A DNA stretch of 64,000 nucleotides from UBA4416 sp038327195 (lineage in GTDB: Bacteria; Bacteroidota; Bacteroidia; B-17B0; Aurantibacillaceae), in NCBI GenBank assembly GCA_038327195.1, contig JBBQKU010000006.1:62001-126000 (forward strand), given 5' to 3'. Below are positions 51,980 to 60,725 of this stretch, piece by piece; positions within the stretch are counted from its first letter, which is position 1, and each line of letters opens with the position of its first letter. The notes under the pieces were generated by a model that ran no database searches, was not told where the DNA came from, and worked only from the letters and a program-made list of their open reading frames with translations. Position numbers and translations under genes: made by a program.

Positions 51980-53254
51980 ATGAAATTATTATATAGCATA
52001 TATAAAGAGTATAAAGTTTTAACGCGAGATAGAGCAGGGCTAGCTATTACGTTTATTATGCCTACGGTTTTAATTTTAATCATAACACTTATTCAAGATA
52101 CCACATTTCGTTCTGTAAGCGAGGCTTCTGTACCTTTATTAATTGTAGACAGAGACAATGACTCACTTGCATCATCTTTAGAAAAATCATTAGCTGGTTC
52201 AAAGTTTTTTGCAATCACAAAAAAAAATATGACTAATGAGCAAGCGAAAAATGAAATTGCTCATGGTAGTTATTTAATAGGAATTGTAATTCCAGAACAT
52301 ACGAGTAAAAATTTAAGAAAAAAATCAACGCAACGAATTTCTAAACTATTAAATAGTTTCACAGGCGATACTATTTCTAAGGATGAACCAATTGATACTA
52401 ATCGTTTACAGCTTCAATTGTTTTTCGACCCAATCACAAAGCTTTCTTTTAAAACAACGATAAGTAATTCTATTTCAAGTATTATTTCCCAAATAGAAAT
52501 GCAAAGTATGGCAACTTCGCTTAATGAAAAAATGCAAGAAAATTTTCCATATGCAACGCCTCAAAAATTAGAAACAGCGCCTTTAGTTACAACAACTGAA
52601 GAATACGCATCTTATAATAACTCTACAATAATCCCAAACTCTGTGCAACATAACGTTCCGGCATGGACACTCTTTGCTATGTTTTTCATCTGTATTCCCT
52701 TAGCAGGAAACATTATTAAAGAACGCGAAGATGGAAGCGCATTTCGTTTATTAACGATGCCAGGCTCATATATGATTGTGATATTGGGAAAAATGTTAAC
52801 GTATATCATTGTGAGTTTAATTCAATTTGGATTAATGTTATGCGTTGGTTTATATATTTTGCCTTTAATGGGAATGCCACAATTAAATGTTGGGGATAAT
52901 GTTTTATTATTATTTTTAGTAGCATTTTCAGCTGGCTTAGCAGCTACTGGATTTGGATTATTAGTTGGAACTATTTCAAACTCTCATGATCAAGCTTCGT
53001 TGTTTGGAGCCGTGTTTGTAATTATTTTAGCAGCTATAGGAGGCATTTGGGTTCCAACGTTTGTTATGCCTGAAATAATGAAACAGATAAGTGTAATTTC
53101 TCCGCTCAATTGGGGCTTAGAAGCATTTTATGGAATTTTCTTACGAAATTTTGGATTGAAAGAAATTTATCCTGAATTAATTCGCTTATGGCTTTTCTTT
53201 TTAGCGGCTTTAACTTCTTCTTTTTTATATCAGAAGTATGTAAGGATGCGATAA
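51980..53254 (+). CDS. ABC-2 type transporter permease
   Basis: The 424-residue permease has a first membrane segment (AGLAITFIMPTVLILIITLI), then a large periplasmic loop of about 190 residues, then five segments (WTLFAMFFICIPLAGNII, MIVILGKMLTYIIVSLIQFG, VLLLFLVAFSAGLAATGFGL, QASLFGAVFVIILAAIGGIW and the C-terminal IRLWLFFLAALTSSF). The NIIKEREDGSAFRLLTMPGS coupling helix motif is typical. The substrate is unknown. It converges with the M20 gene on the minus strand, with one base between the two stops. Confidence 0.92.
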   Translation: MKLLYSIYKEYKVLTRDRAGLAITFIMPTVLILIITLIQDTTFRSVSEASVPLLIVDRDNDSLASSLEKSLAGSKFFAITKKNMTNEQAKNEIAHGSYLIGIVIPEHTSKNLRKKSTQRISKLLNSFTGDTISKDEPIDTNRLQLQLFFDPITKLSFKTTISNSISSIISQIEMQSMATSLNEKMQENFPYATPQKLETAPLVTTTEEYASYNNSTIIPNSVQHNVPAWTLFAMFFICIPLAGNIIKEREDGSAFRLLTMPGSYMIVILGKMLTYIIVSLIQFGLMLCVGLYILPLMGMPQLNVGDNVLLLFLVAFSAGLAATGFGLLVGTISNSHDQASLFGAVFVIILAAIGGIWVPTFVMPEIMKQISVISPLNWGLEAFYGIFLRNFGLKEIYPELIRLWLFFLAALTSSFLYQKYVRMR

Positions 53255-53255
53255 G

Positions 53256-54473
53256 CTATTGCATTTCATTAATAGTAATCCAAGCCATTAATCCAATCGA
53301 AATTTCCAATGCTTGTTCATCAATATCAAATGTTGAAGTGTGAACACCTGAAGTAATGCCTTTTTGTTTATTACCAGTTCCTAATCTATAAAAACAACTT
53401 GGTACTTTTTGGGTAATATAAGAGAAGTCTTCAGCCGTCATTCGTAATGGTAAATCTTCAACATTTTCTTTACCTAAATACTCTATTGCTAACGCTTTGC
53501 AACTTGCTGTTAATTCAATATCATTTACTAAAAAGGGATAACCATTTTCAATATTAATATCGGCAGTTGTTTTATATTTTTCACACACAGATAGTATAAT
53601 CGATTTTATTTTTTCTTTAACTTCTGCCCGCCAAGCTTCGTTCATCGTTCTAAATGTGCCGGCCATATAAACGCTTGCAGGTATTACATTAGTTGCGCCC
53701 TTGCCTTCAATTTTACCGAATGCCACAACTGTTGGAATGTGATTATTGTTATTTTTTGAAACGCCATCTTCATCAAAATAAAAAGGAAATTCTTTTTCAA
53801 TTTCTTGAATTATTGCAGCAGCTGCATTTAAAGGATTGATGTATTCTGCAGGCATAGCGGCATGCCCTCCTTTGCCATAAATAGTTATATGAAGTTCGTC
53901 GGTACTCGCCATATACATACCACTTCTAAAGCCAACTTTGCCAACCTCCATACTTGGAAATACGTGTTGAGCCATAGCTAAATCAACCGTTGGATTTTGT
54001 AAGACACCTGCTTCAATCATTAAAGATGCACCACCAGGCAAAACTTCTTCGCCAGGTTGAAACATAATTTTTACGGTTCCATTAAATGTGTGTTTTAATT
54101 TATTTAAAATAATAGCGGTTCCTAAAACGGATGCGGTGTGCACATCGTGTCCGCAAGCATGCATTACGCCTATGTTTATAGATGTATAGTCTGTTTTATT
54201 TTCTTCTTCAATAGGTAACGCATCTAAATCAGCACGTAATAAAATCGTTTTTATGTCGGGATTATTCCCTTTAATAATGGTTATAATACCTGTTTGTACT
54301 ATGTTTTTAGTATACGAAATTTTATGTTTATCTAAAACCGAACATACATATTCAGATGTTCTATATTCTTTAAATGATAGCTCTGGATTTTTATGAATAT
54401 GGCGTCTAATAGAAACTATTTCTGCAAAAATTTCTTTTGAAAAAGATTTTATTTCTGAAATATTATTTGTCAT
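53256..54473 (-). CDS. M20-family amidohydrolase
   Basis: The 405-residue protein has the metal motif MHACGHDVHTASVLGTAIIL, the catalytic Glu region IMFQPGEEVLPGGASLM, the dimerisation insert (HITIYGKGGHAAMPAEYINP) and a His near the C-terminus (SGVHTSTFDIDEQALEISIG). These identify a hippurate hydrolase or N-acyl-amino-acid amidohydrolase of the IAA-leucine/aminoacylase type. No signal peptide is seen, so it is cytoplasmic. Its start overlaps the end of the DUF4296 lipoprotein gene by 11 bases, so the two are translationally linked, though a shared pathway is not evident. Confidence 0.92.
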   Translation of the reverse strand: MTNNISEIKSFSKEIFAEIVSIRRHIHKNPELSFKEYRTSEYVCSVLDKHKISYTKNIVQTGIITIIKGNNPDIKTILLRADLDALPIEEENKTDYTSINIGVMHACGHDVHTASVLGTAIILNKLKHTFNGTVKIMFQPGEEVLPGGASLMIEAGVLQNPTVDLAMAQHVFPSMEVGKVGFRSGMYMASTDELHITIYGKGGHAAMPAEYINPLNAAAAIIQEIEKEFPFYFDEDGVSKNNNNHIPTVVAFGKIEGKGATNVIPASVYMAGTFRTMNEAWRAEVKEKIKSIILSVCEKYKTTADINIENGYPFLVNDIELTASCKALAIEYLGKENVEDLPLRMTAEDFSYITQKVPSCFYRLGTGNKQKGITSGVHTSTFDIDEQALEISIGLMAWITINEMQ

Positions 54474-54819
54474 ATCTCCCTTTTGCAGCCGTTTTATTAA
54501 GTCGTTCTAAAACTTCATCATAAATTTTTTTAAACATGACTGGATGTTTAGAATAAAAATAAACAGATGAATCAAATTTCCCTTTCGTACAATTATTATC
54601 TTTTATAGGATTAAATAAATAAACTGAATCTATATTTTGACCTGTAACTGCTTTCACATTTATTCCTGACGCGCCTTCTGCTAAATAACATTCTGTTAGG
54701 ATAGTTACCATTTCTTCATGTGGCAAAATAGTTTCAGGAACCATTACTTCATCTTTCTCAACAGAGCATGAAATAAAAATTAGAGTTGTTAGGATTAAAT
54801 TAATTGGACTTAGCTTCAT
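54463..54819 (-). CDS. DUF4296-family lipoprotein
   Basis: The product (118 residues from ATG 54819) starts MKLSPINLILTTLIFISCSV with lipobox FISC (Cys18), and carries the DUF4296 core: MVTILTECYLAEGASGINVK and DSSVYFYSKHPVMFKKIYDE. The family is Bacteroidota-specific and of unknown role. An in-frame ATG at 54837 is possible but places four extra polar and hydrophobic residues before the signal; I prefer 54819. It overlaps the MerR gene by 20 bases and the M20 gene by 11, so all three form one operon. Confidence 0.85.
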   Translation of the reverse strand: MKLSPINLILTTLIFISCSVEKDEVMVPETILPHEEMVTILTECYLAEGASGINVKAVTGQNIDSVYLFNPIKDNNCTKGKFDSSVYFYSKHPVMFKKIYDEVLERLNKTAAKGRYDK

Positions 54820-55720
54820 TAACTGTAAAGTTAACACTTGTAAGCATATTTTTTAATTCTTCAAAAGAATTTAATAAACAAACATTGTTTGGAAAGTCAA
54901 TTTTTAAATTATTTTGATAAAAAACTCTACCAGAAACTAATATTGATTTGTTTTTAAAAATCTTTGATATAGATATTAAATAGTCTTGTAAAGATATATC
55001 TTCAGAAGGATTTGTAAATGAAGTTAATATAACATCAGGTGAAATCAATTCATTAACTTTTAATAAGTCTTCGTATGGAACTGATTGTCCAATATAAAAA
55101 CATTTATGCCCCTTTGATTTTATTAAAAAAGAAGAATAAAGTAATCCTAATTCATGAAGTTCTTTATTGGGTAGGTAAAGTAAAAATGTTTTTGGTTTTA
55201 ATGTTTTTTCTTCAAATAAACCGTCAATACCAACAATTATTTTTTGACGAATAAGGTGAGAAATGAAATGTTCTTGAACGGTATTAATAATGCCCATTTG
55301 CCACATGGTTCCAACTTGTTTTAAAAAAGGAAAAACCACTTTCTCCATTGTGTTTTCAAAGCCAAAATGAATAACGCAATTCGAAATAATTTTTTCAAAT
55401 TTAATTTCATCCATTTCAATCATACTCAAAACTAAATTATCTAATTGATCACTTTCTTTATTGAAAGAATTTAGAATAATTTGAGCATGCTTTAATAATT
55501 CGCTATCAGGAAGAGTCGCAATTTTTGATATTTTAAACCCATTTGTATTCAATAAAGATATATTTAGAATACGTTTTAAATCAATAGATGTGTAAAAACG
55601 AATATTAGTATTAGTGCGTTCCGGCTTTAAAATACCATAACGCTGCTCCCAAATGCGCAACGTATGGGCTTTAATACCCGAAAGTCTTTCCAAATCTTTT
55701 ATAGAATATTGTTCGCTCAT
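54800..55720 (-). CDS. MerR-family regulator with cobalamin-binding region (CarH-like)
   Basis: The 306-residue protein has a MerR helix-turn-helix at residues 5-60 (YSIKDLERLSGIKAHTLRIW, EQRYGILKPERTNTNIRFYT), a helical B12-cap domain with W140 and the EH pair (GTMWQMGIINTVQEHFISHL, Glu150-His151), and a Rossmann-like B12-binding domain with NKELHELGLLYSSF, where His189 is the candidate cobalt ligand. The usual DxHxxG reads ExHxxG here. CarH-type regulators sense light through adenosyl-cobalamin and repress carotenoid genes in the dark; no carotenoid gene is in this window. A palindrome TTACA-AA-TGTAA overlaps its -7 box, so self-regulation is plausible. The 3' end overlaps the lipoprotein gene. 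Confidence 0.9.
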   Translation of the reverse strand: MSEQYSIKDLERLSGIKAHTLRIWEQRYGILKPERTNTNIRFYTSIDLKRILNISLLNTNGFKISKIATLPDSELLKHAQIILNSFNKESDQLDNLVLSMIEMDEIKFEKIISNCVIHFGFENTMEKVVFPFLKQVGTMWQMGIINTVQEHFISHLIRQKIIVGIDGLFEEKTLKPKTFLLYLPNKELHELGLLYSSFLIKSKGHKCFYIGQSVPYEDLLKVNELISPDVILTSFTNPSEDISLQDYLISISKIFKNKSILVSGRVFYQNNLKIDFPNNVCLLNSFEELKNMLTSVNFTVNEAKSN

Positions 55721-55726
55721 GTTAAG

Positions 55727-55738
55727 TTACAAATGTAA
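55727..55738 (-). promoter_or_regulatory. -7 box overlapped by a palindrome upstream of the MerR/B12 gene
   Basis: TTACA (55727-55731), two bases, then TGTAA (55734-55738) form a palindrome, and TACATTTG on the minus strand (55737-55730) is an exact TAnnTTTG box. It is nine bases before the ATG at 55720. The overlap suggests that the dimeric MerR protein binds here and blocks its own promoter. Confidence 0.45.
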
Positions 55739-55930
55739 ACAACAATCACAGCTTAATGTTTAAATGTTTTAATTAATATAGCTCACAAATAATGTATTTC
55801 GTCTATAATATTTATGCATTAATACTTACTTTTAATTTTATTGAAAACCCTTCCTTATTTAGAATTAATATAAATTACGAAAAATGTTAATAAATTACAA
55901 AAATTACTACCTATTTATATAACATTCTGT

Positions 55931-55938
55931 TATTTTTG
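55931..55938 (+). promoter_or_regulatory. -7 box of the alternative complex III operon
   Basis: TATTTTTG fits TAnnTTTG, 23 bases before the ATG at 55961. The -33 box is not clear (TTTA at 55914-55917). It is in the 240-base gap shared with the divergent MerR/B12 gene. Confidence 0.45.
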
Positions 55939-55960
55939 CACGGACATTTTTGTCATAATA

Positions 55961-57292
55961 ATGTCATTAAATTGCTTAAACACATACAAAATTAGATATA
56001 ATTCTATGCATAACAATTTGTCTCATTTCTCTTTAAAACCCTTTATCTCTGCGGTTTTTCTGTTATTAGCTTTTTCATTTAACGTAAAAGCTCAAGATGG
56101 CGCTAAAATTTTCAAACAAAATTGTGCAGTTTGCCATGCATTAACTGATCAAAAATTAACAGGCCCTGGTTTGTTAGGAGTTGCAGGTCGTGTTCCAAAA
56201 CCAGAAGCTGCATGGTTAACAAACTGGATAAAAAACAACAATAAGGTTATTGCTTCAGGCGATGCTTATGCAAAAACATTAGTAACTAATAATGGTGGTA
56301 CTGATGCCATGAGTGAATTTGAATTTTTATCTGATGCTGAATTAAAAGCATTAGTTGATTATGTAATTGCTCCACCAGTTGTGGTTGCTCCACCAACTAC
56401 AACTACAGGTGGCCCTGCAGGAGAAGTTATTGAAGAAGCAAAAGGTGCTATTGATCCATTATATTTATTGTTAGGGTCTATTGTATTGTTAGCTATTATC
56501 ATTGGTGCTTTAAGAAGCGTTCGTCATTCATTAGCAAATTCATTTAATAAAAAAGAAGGAAAACCAGAAGTTGCTGAAATGACTTTTGGACAAGAAGTAA
56601 AACATTGGATGTCTGGTCACCGTCGTTTAGTTGGTGTATTTGGAATCATTATTTTATTTGTTGGAATGAAATCTTGCTGGAATGCTTGTTTCAAATTAGG
56701 TGTGTATTATGATTACACAACTCAAAAAGGATATAAACCAGAACAACCAATAAAATTCTCTCACAAGTTACATGCTGGAGATAATGAAATTGCCTGTCAA
56801 TATTGCCACAATACTGTTGAAAAATCTCGTCATGCGGGTATTCCTTCTGTAAATGTTTGTATGAATTGTCATAAAGGAATTCAAAAAGGTCCTCAATACG
56901 GAGAAACAGAAATTCAAAAAATATACGATGCTTCTGGTTTTAATCCAAAAACTGGAACTTACGATAAGCCTGAAAATCCTATAAAATGGATTAAAGTTCA
57001 CACATTACCTGATCACGTATATTTTAATCACTCACAACACGTTGTAGTTGGTAAACAAGAATGTGCGACTTGTCACGGTGATTTAAAGAAAATGACTGTT
57101 GCAGAACAAAAAACTCCATTAACAATGAAATGGTGTATTGAGTGTCACCGCAAAACAGAAGTTGCAATGGAAGGAAATGCATATTATGATAAAATGCATA
57201 AAGCATTAAAAGAAAAATATAAAGGGCAGTATGGTGTTAAGTTTACGGTTGAATCAATCGGCGGACTTGAATGTGCTAAATGTCACTATTAA
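55961..57292 (+). CDS. actA: ActA, multihaem cytochrome c subunit of alternative complex III, with fused N-terminal cytochrome c
   Basis: ActA is the multihaem c-type cytochrome of alternative complex III, which passes electrons from quinol to cytochrome c or directly to an oxidase. The 443-residue protein starts with a signal segment (SLKPFISAVFLLLAFSFNVK), then a mono-haem domain with CAVCH (DGAKIFKQNCAVCHALT), a Pro-rich linker, a membrane helix (DPLYLLLGSIVLLAIIIGAL) and five further haem motifs: CQYCH, CMNCH, CATCH, CIECH and CAKCH. The described ActA has five haems, so the first one is an added domain. A second possible start is ATG 56006 (MHNNLSHFSLKPF), which gives a more ordinary signal peptide; I keep the longer form with low certainty. 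A second membrane helix (RRLVGVFGIIILFVGMKSC) lies near residue 230. Confidence 0.9.
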   Translation: MSLNCLNTYKIRYNSMHNNLSHFSLKPFISAVFLLLAFSFNVKAQDGAKIFKQNCAVCHALTDQKLTGPGLLGVAGRVPKPEAAWLTNWIKNNNKVIASGDAYAKTLVTNNGGTDAMSEFEFLSDAELKALVDYVIAPPVVVAPPTTTTGGPAGEVIEEAKGAIDPLYLLLGSIVLLAIIIGALRSVRHSLANSFNKKEGKPEVAEMTFGQEVKHWMSGHRRLVGVFGIIILFVGMKSCWNACFKLGVYYDYTTQKGYKPEQPIKFSHKLHAGDNEIACQYCHNTVEKSRHAGIPSVNVCMNCHKGIQKGPQYGETEIQKIYDASGFNPKTGTYDKPENPIKWIKVHTLPDHVYFNHSQHVVVGKQECATCHGDLKKMTVAEQKTPLTMKWCIECHRKTEVAMEGNAYYDKMHKALKEKYKGQYGVKFTVESIGGLECAKCHY

Positions 57293-57327
57293 TTGTTAAA
57301 AACCGGTAATTACAAGAAATATAACAC

Positions 57328-60300
57328 ATGACAATGTCAAAAAAATACTGGAAAGGCTTACCTGAACTAAACAACAGCGAAGACTTTGTACAAAACAAAA
57401 ACAATGAGTTTGCAGAAACTTTACCAATGGAAGATTTTCTTACTGGTGATGATGCAAAAACAAATGGCACTAGCCGTAGAGATTTCTTAAAAGTAATGGG
57501 TTTTAGTACAGCCGCTGTTGCATTAGCTGCTTGTGAAACTCCTGTTAACAAAGCAATCCCATACGTAGTTAAGCCAGAAGAAGTTACACCAGGTGTGGCA
57601 AATTTTTATGCATCAACTTTTTATGATGGACATGATTATGCGTCAATTTTAGTTAAGACTCGCGAAGGCCGTCCAATTAAAATTGAAGGTAATGATTTAT
57701 CTAAAGTAACAAATGGTGCTACCAGTGCTAGAGTTCAATCTTCAGTATTAAGTTTATATGATGGCGCTCGTTTAAACGGCCCATTAGCAAAAGGAAATCC
57801 TACTACTTGGAAAAATGTTGATGATGCTGTTTCAAAATCTATTTCAGTTGGTCAAGCTGTAATTTTAAGTTCTACGGTTATCAGTCCTTCAACAAAGGCA
57901 GTAATTGCTGAGTTTACTGCAAAATACCCAAATGCAAAGCATGTTACTTATGATGCTATTTCTTATTCTGCATTAATTAATGCAAATAAAAATGTATTTG
58001 GTAAATCTGTAGTTTCTTCTTATGATTTTTCAAAAGCAAAAACAATAGTTGGTGTTGCTTGTGATTTCTTAGGAACTTGGTTAAATCCAATTGAATTTGC
58101 TAATCAATATAGTAAAACACGTAAAGTAAATCGTGAGAACTTAGAAATGAGTAAGCACTACCATTTCGAAGCTAATTTATCTTTAACTGGTGCTAACGCC
58201 GATGAGCGTTACATGGTTAAACCTTCTGAATTTGGAAAAGTTATTGCTGCATTATATAATGAAATTGCAAGTGCTACAGGAAATGCAAAAGTTTCTGATG
58301 GTAAAATTGGAAATGCTGCAGCCTCAAAAGCAATTGTAAAAGCTTCAAAGGAATTGATTTCAAATAAAGGAAATTCTATTGTTGTTTGTGGTTATAATGA
58401 TGAAGCTTGTCAAACTCTAGTTAACGGTATCAATAAGATGCTTGATAACTATGGTAAAACTGTTGATGTTGAATTGCATTTTAATTTAAAACAAGGTAAC
58501 GATAAAGAATTTATTGATTTAGTTGCTGATATGAATGCTGGTAAAGTAGGCACATTAATGACTTACAACTGTAATCCAGTTTATACTGCCCCTGCTTCTT
58601 TAAAATTTGAAGCTGCTTATAAAAAAATCGCAACGAAAGTTTCTTTCTCTCAAACATTAGATGAAACTTCTATGCTTGCGGATTATGTTTGTCCTGATAA
58701 TAATTATTTAGAGTCTTGGGGTGATGCTAATCCAAAACGTGGACATTATTCATTACAACAACCAACAATTAATCAAATCTTTAGAGCTCCTAAATACGAA
58801 GGAACTCGCCAAGTTCAAGATACATTATTAAAATGGTCAGGAATTAAGGCTGATTACTTAACATACTTACAAGGATACTGGAATAATCATGTATTTCCTC
58901 AACAAGGTAAATATTTAGATTTTGCTTCTTTTTGGGCTCATACTTTACATGATGGTGTTTTAAAAGTAACTGTTGTTAAAGATATTCCTTTTACTCCAGC
59001 AAAATTAGACTCAACTGGTAAAATTGAAGCGACTGGTGTTGCAGCTATAGTTGCTGAATTGGTTGCAGAAGTTACAAACACTATTGTTCCAAAAGAAGTA
59101 ATTGCTCCAAAACATGAGCCAGCAATGGTAGCTGTAGAAACAAGTTATCCTACTCCAGATTATAACAAAGCTGCTTCAACTGCAGTTTCTGCAAAAGGTG
59201 GAGAATTTGAATTAGTAGTTTATGAAAAAGTTGGTTTAGGAAATGGTAATCAAAGTAATAATCCATGGTTAATGGAATTACCTGATCCTATTTCTAAAGT
59301 AACTTGGGATAACTATATTACAATGTGCCCGGCTGATGTAGCTAAAATGGGTTTAAATGAAATGAAACGTCAAGATATTATTGGTTCTATTGCAGAATTA
59401 ACAGTAGGTGGCGTAACTATTAAAGTACCAGTTTATCCTCAACCAGGCCAAACTGAAGGAACTATTGGTTTAGCAGTTGGATATGGCAGAACAGGAAAAG
59501 ACATGAAAGTTGCATTAGGCGTTGGTCAAAATGCTTATCCTTTTGTTACTGTTGCTAACGATACTTTAACAAATTCTAACTTAGCAGTTTCAGTTAAAAA
59601 AACATCTGAAGAACACACATTTGCAGCTACTCAAATTCACCATACAATTATGGGACGTGAAGAGTATTTATTACGTGAAGTTTCTTTAAACGAATACAAA
59701 AGCAAAGAAAAAGAAATTTGGAATCCAATTGCTGCATTACCTGCACACGGTGGAGGAAAAACACCAATAGCTGCAGTTGATTTATGGGATGAATTTCCAA
59801 GAATGAACCACAAATGGGGATTAACAATTGACATGACTTCTTGTATCGGTTGTGCTGCTTGTGTTGTTGCTTGTACTGTTGAAAATAATGTTCACGTAGT
59901 TGGTAAGGAAGAAGTTGGCAAAACTCGTGAAATGCATTGGTTACGTATTGATCGTTATTATACATCTGATATGACTAAAGACAGAGCTGAAGAAGAGCAT
60001 GTTGGAGGAAAACAAATGTATTTAGATATGGAAAACCCTTCAAATAATCCGAAGGTGACATTCCAACCAATGATGTGTCAACATTGTAATCACGCTCCTT
60101 GCGAAACTGTTTGTCCTGTATTAGCAACAAGTCACAGTTCTGAGGGATTAAATATGATGACCTATAACCGTTGTATTGGTACTCGTTACTGTGCAAACAA
60201 CTGTCCATTTAAAGTACGTCGTTTCAACTGGTTTAACTATAATGCTAACGAAATGTTTACTGACATTAATCCTGCACAACAAGATTTAGGACGTATGGTA

Positions 60301-60681
60301 TTAAATCCAGATGTTGTAGTTCGTAGTCGTGGTGTAATGGAAAAATGCTCAATGTGTGTTCAACGTTTACAGGCTGGTAAATTAGTAGCTAAAGCTGCTA
60401 AAATGCCAATAGTAGATGGCGCTATAAAAACTGCTTGTCAACAAGCCTGTCCTACAAACGCTATTATGTTTGGAGATGCAAATGATGAAAATGCAGAGAT
60501 TACTAAATGGAGAGGTGATGATAAAAACTACGTTCTATTAGAGGAAGTAGGTATTAAACCAACTGTTTCTTATTTATTGAAAGTAAGAAATCAAGAGGAG
60601 GAAATGCACACTCACGCTGCTCATGCTGCTAGTAAACATGAAGAAAAAGCAGAAGGACATAAAGAAGAACACCATTCTTAA
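57328..60681 (+). CDS. actB: ActB, molybdopterin-like/iron-sulfur subunit of alternative complex III
   Basis: This 1117-residue protein carries a Tat-type motif TSRRDFLKVMGF (Arg50-Arg51) with a lipobox-like LAACETP after it. Residues about 60-820 resemble the molybdopterin oxidoreductase fold, which in ActB lacks the Mo cofactor. The C-terminal about 280 residues are a ferredoxin-like part with CIGCAACVVACTVENNV, CQHCNHAPCETVCPV, CIGTRYCANNCPFKVRRFNW, CSMCVQRLQ and CQQACPTN, enough Cys for several clusters. Together with ActC it faces the periplasm and passes electrons to ActA. A start at MSKK, six bases later, is equally possible. The final His/Glu/Lys tail is unusual but not informative. 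Confidence 0.95.
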   Translation: MTMSKKYWKGLPELNNSEDFVQNKNNEFAETLPMEDFLTGDDAKTNGTSRRDFLKVMGFSTAAVALAACETPVNKAIPYVVKPEEVTPGVANFYASTFYDGHDYASILVKTREGRPIKIEGNDLSKVTNGATSARVQSSVLSLYDGARLNGPLAKGNPTTWKNVDDAVSKSISVGQAVILSSTVISPSTKAVIAEFTAKYPNAKHVTYDAISYSALINANKNVFGKSVVSSYDFSKAKTIVGVACDFLGTWLNPIEFANQYSKTRKVNRENLEMSKHYHFEANLSLTGANADERYMVKPSEFGKVIAALYNEIASATGNAKVSDGKIGNAAASKAIVKASKELISNKGNSIVVCGYNDEACQTLVNGINKMLDNYGKTVDVELHFNLKQGNDKEFIDLVADMNAGKVGTLMTYNCNPVYTAPASLKFEAAYKKIATKVSFSQTLDETSMLADYVCPDNNYLESWGDANPKRGHYSLQQPTINQIFRAPKYEGTRQVQDTLLKWSGIKADYLTYLQGYWNNHVFPQQGKYLDFASFWAHTLHDGVLKVTVVKDIPFTPAKLDSTGKIEATGVAAIVAELVAEVTNTIVPKEVIAPKHEPAMVAVETSYPTPDYNKAASTAVSAKGGEFELVVYEKVGLGNGNQSNNPWLMELPDPISKVTWDNYITMCPADVAKMGLNEMKRQDIIGSIAELTVGGVTIKVPVYPQPGQTEGTIGLAVGYGRTGKDMKVALGVGQNAYPFVTVANDTLTNSNLAVSVKKTSEEHTFAATQIHHTIMGREEYLLREVSLNEYKSKEKEIWNPIAALPAHGGGKTPIAAVDLWDEFPRMNHKWGLTIDMTSCIGCAACVVACTVENNVHVVGKEEVGKTREMHWLRIDRYYTSDMTKDRAEEEHVGGKQMYLDMENPSNNPKVTFQPMMCQHCNHAPCETVCPVLATSHSSEGLNMMTYNRCIGTRYCANNCPFKVRRFNWFNYNANEMFTDINPAQQDLGRMVLNPDVVVRSRGVMEKCSMCVQRLQAGKLVAKAAKMPIVDGAIKTACQQACPTNAIMFGDANDENAEITKWRGDDKNYVLLEEVGIKPTVSYLLKVRNQEEEMHTHAAHAASKHEEKAEGHKEEHHS

Positions 60682-60725
60682 AAATAACTAAAAAATTAAA
60701 TTATAAATTCTGAATTAATAATAAT

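Noticed and set aside
53250..53260. Hidden gene or terminator between the ABC permease and M20 genes
   Set aside because: The stop codons are one base apart; nothing else fits, and no hairpin with a T-run is visible.
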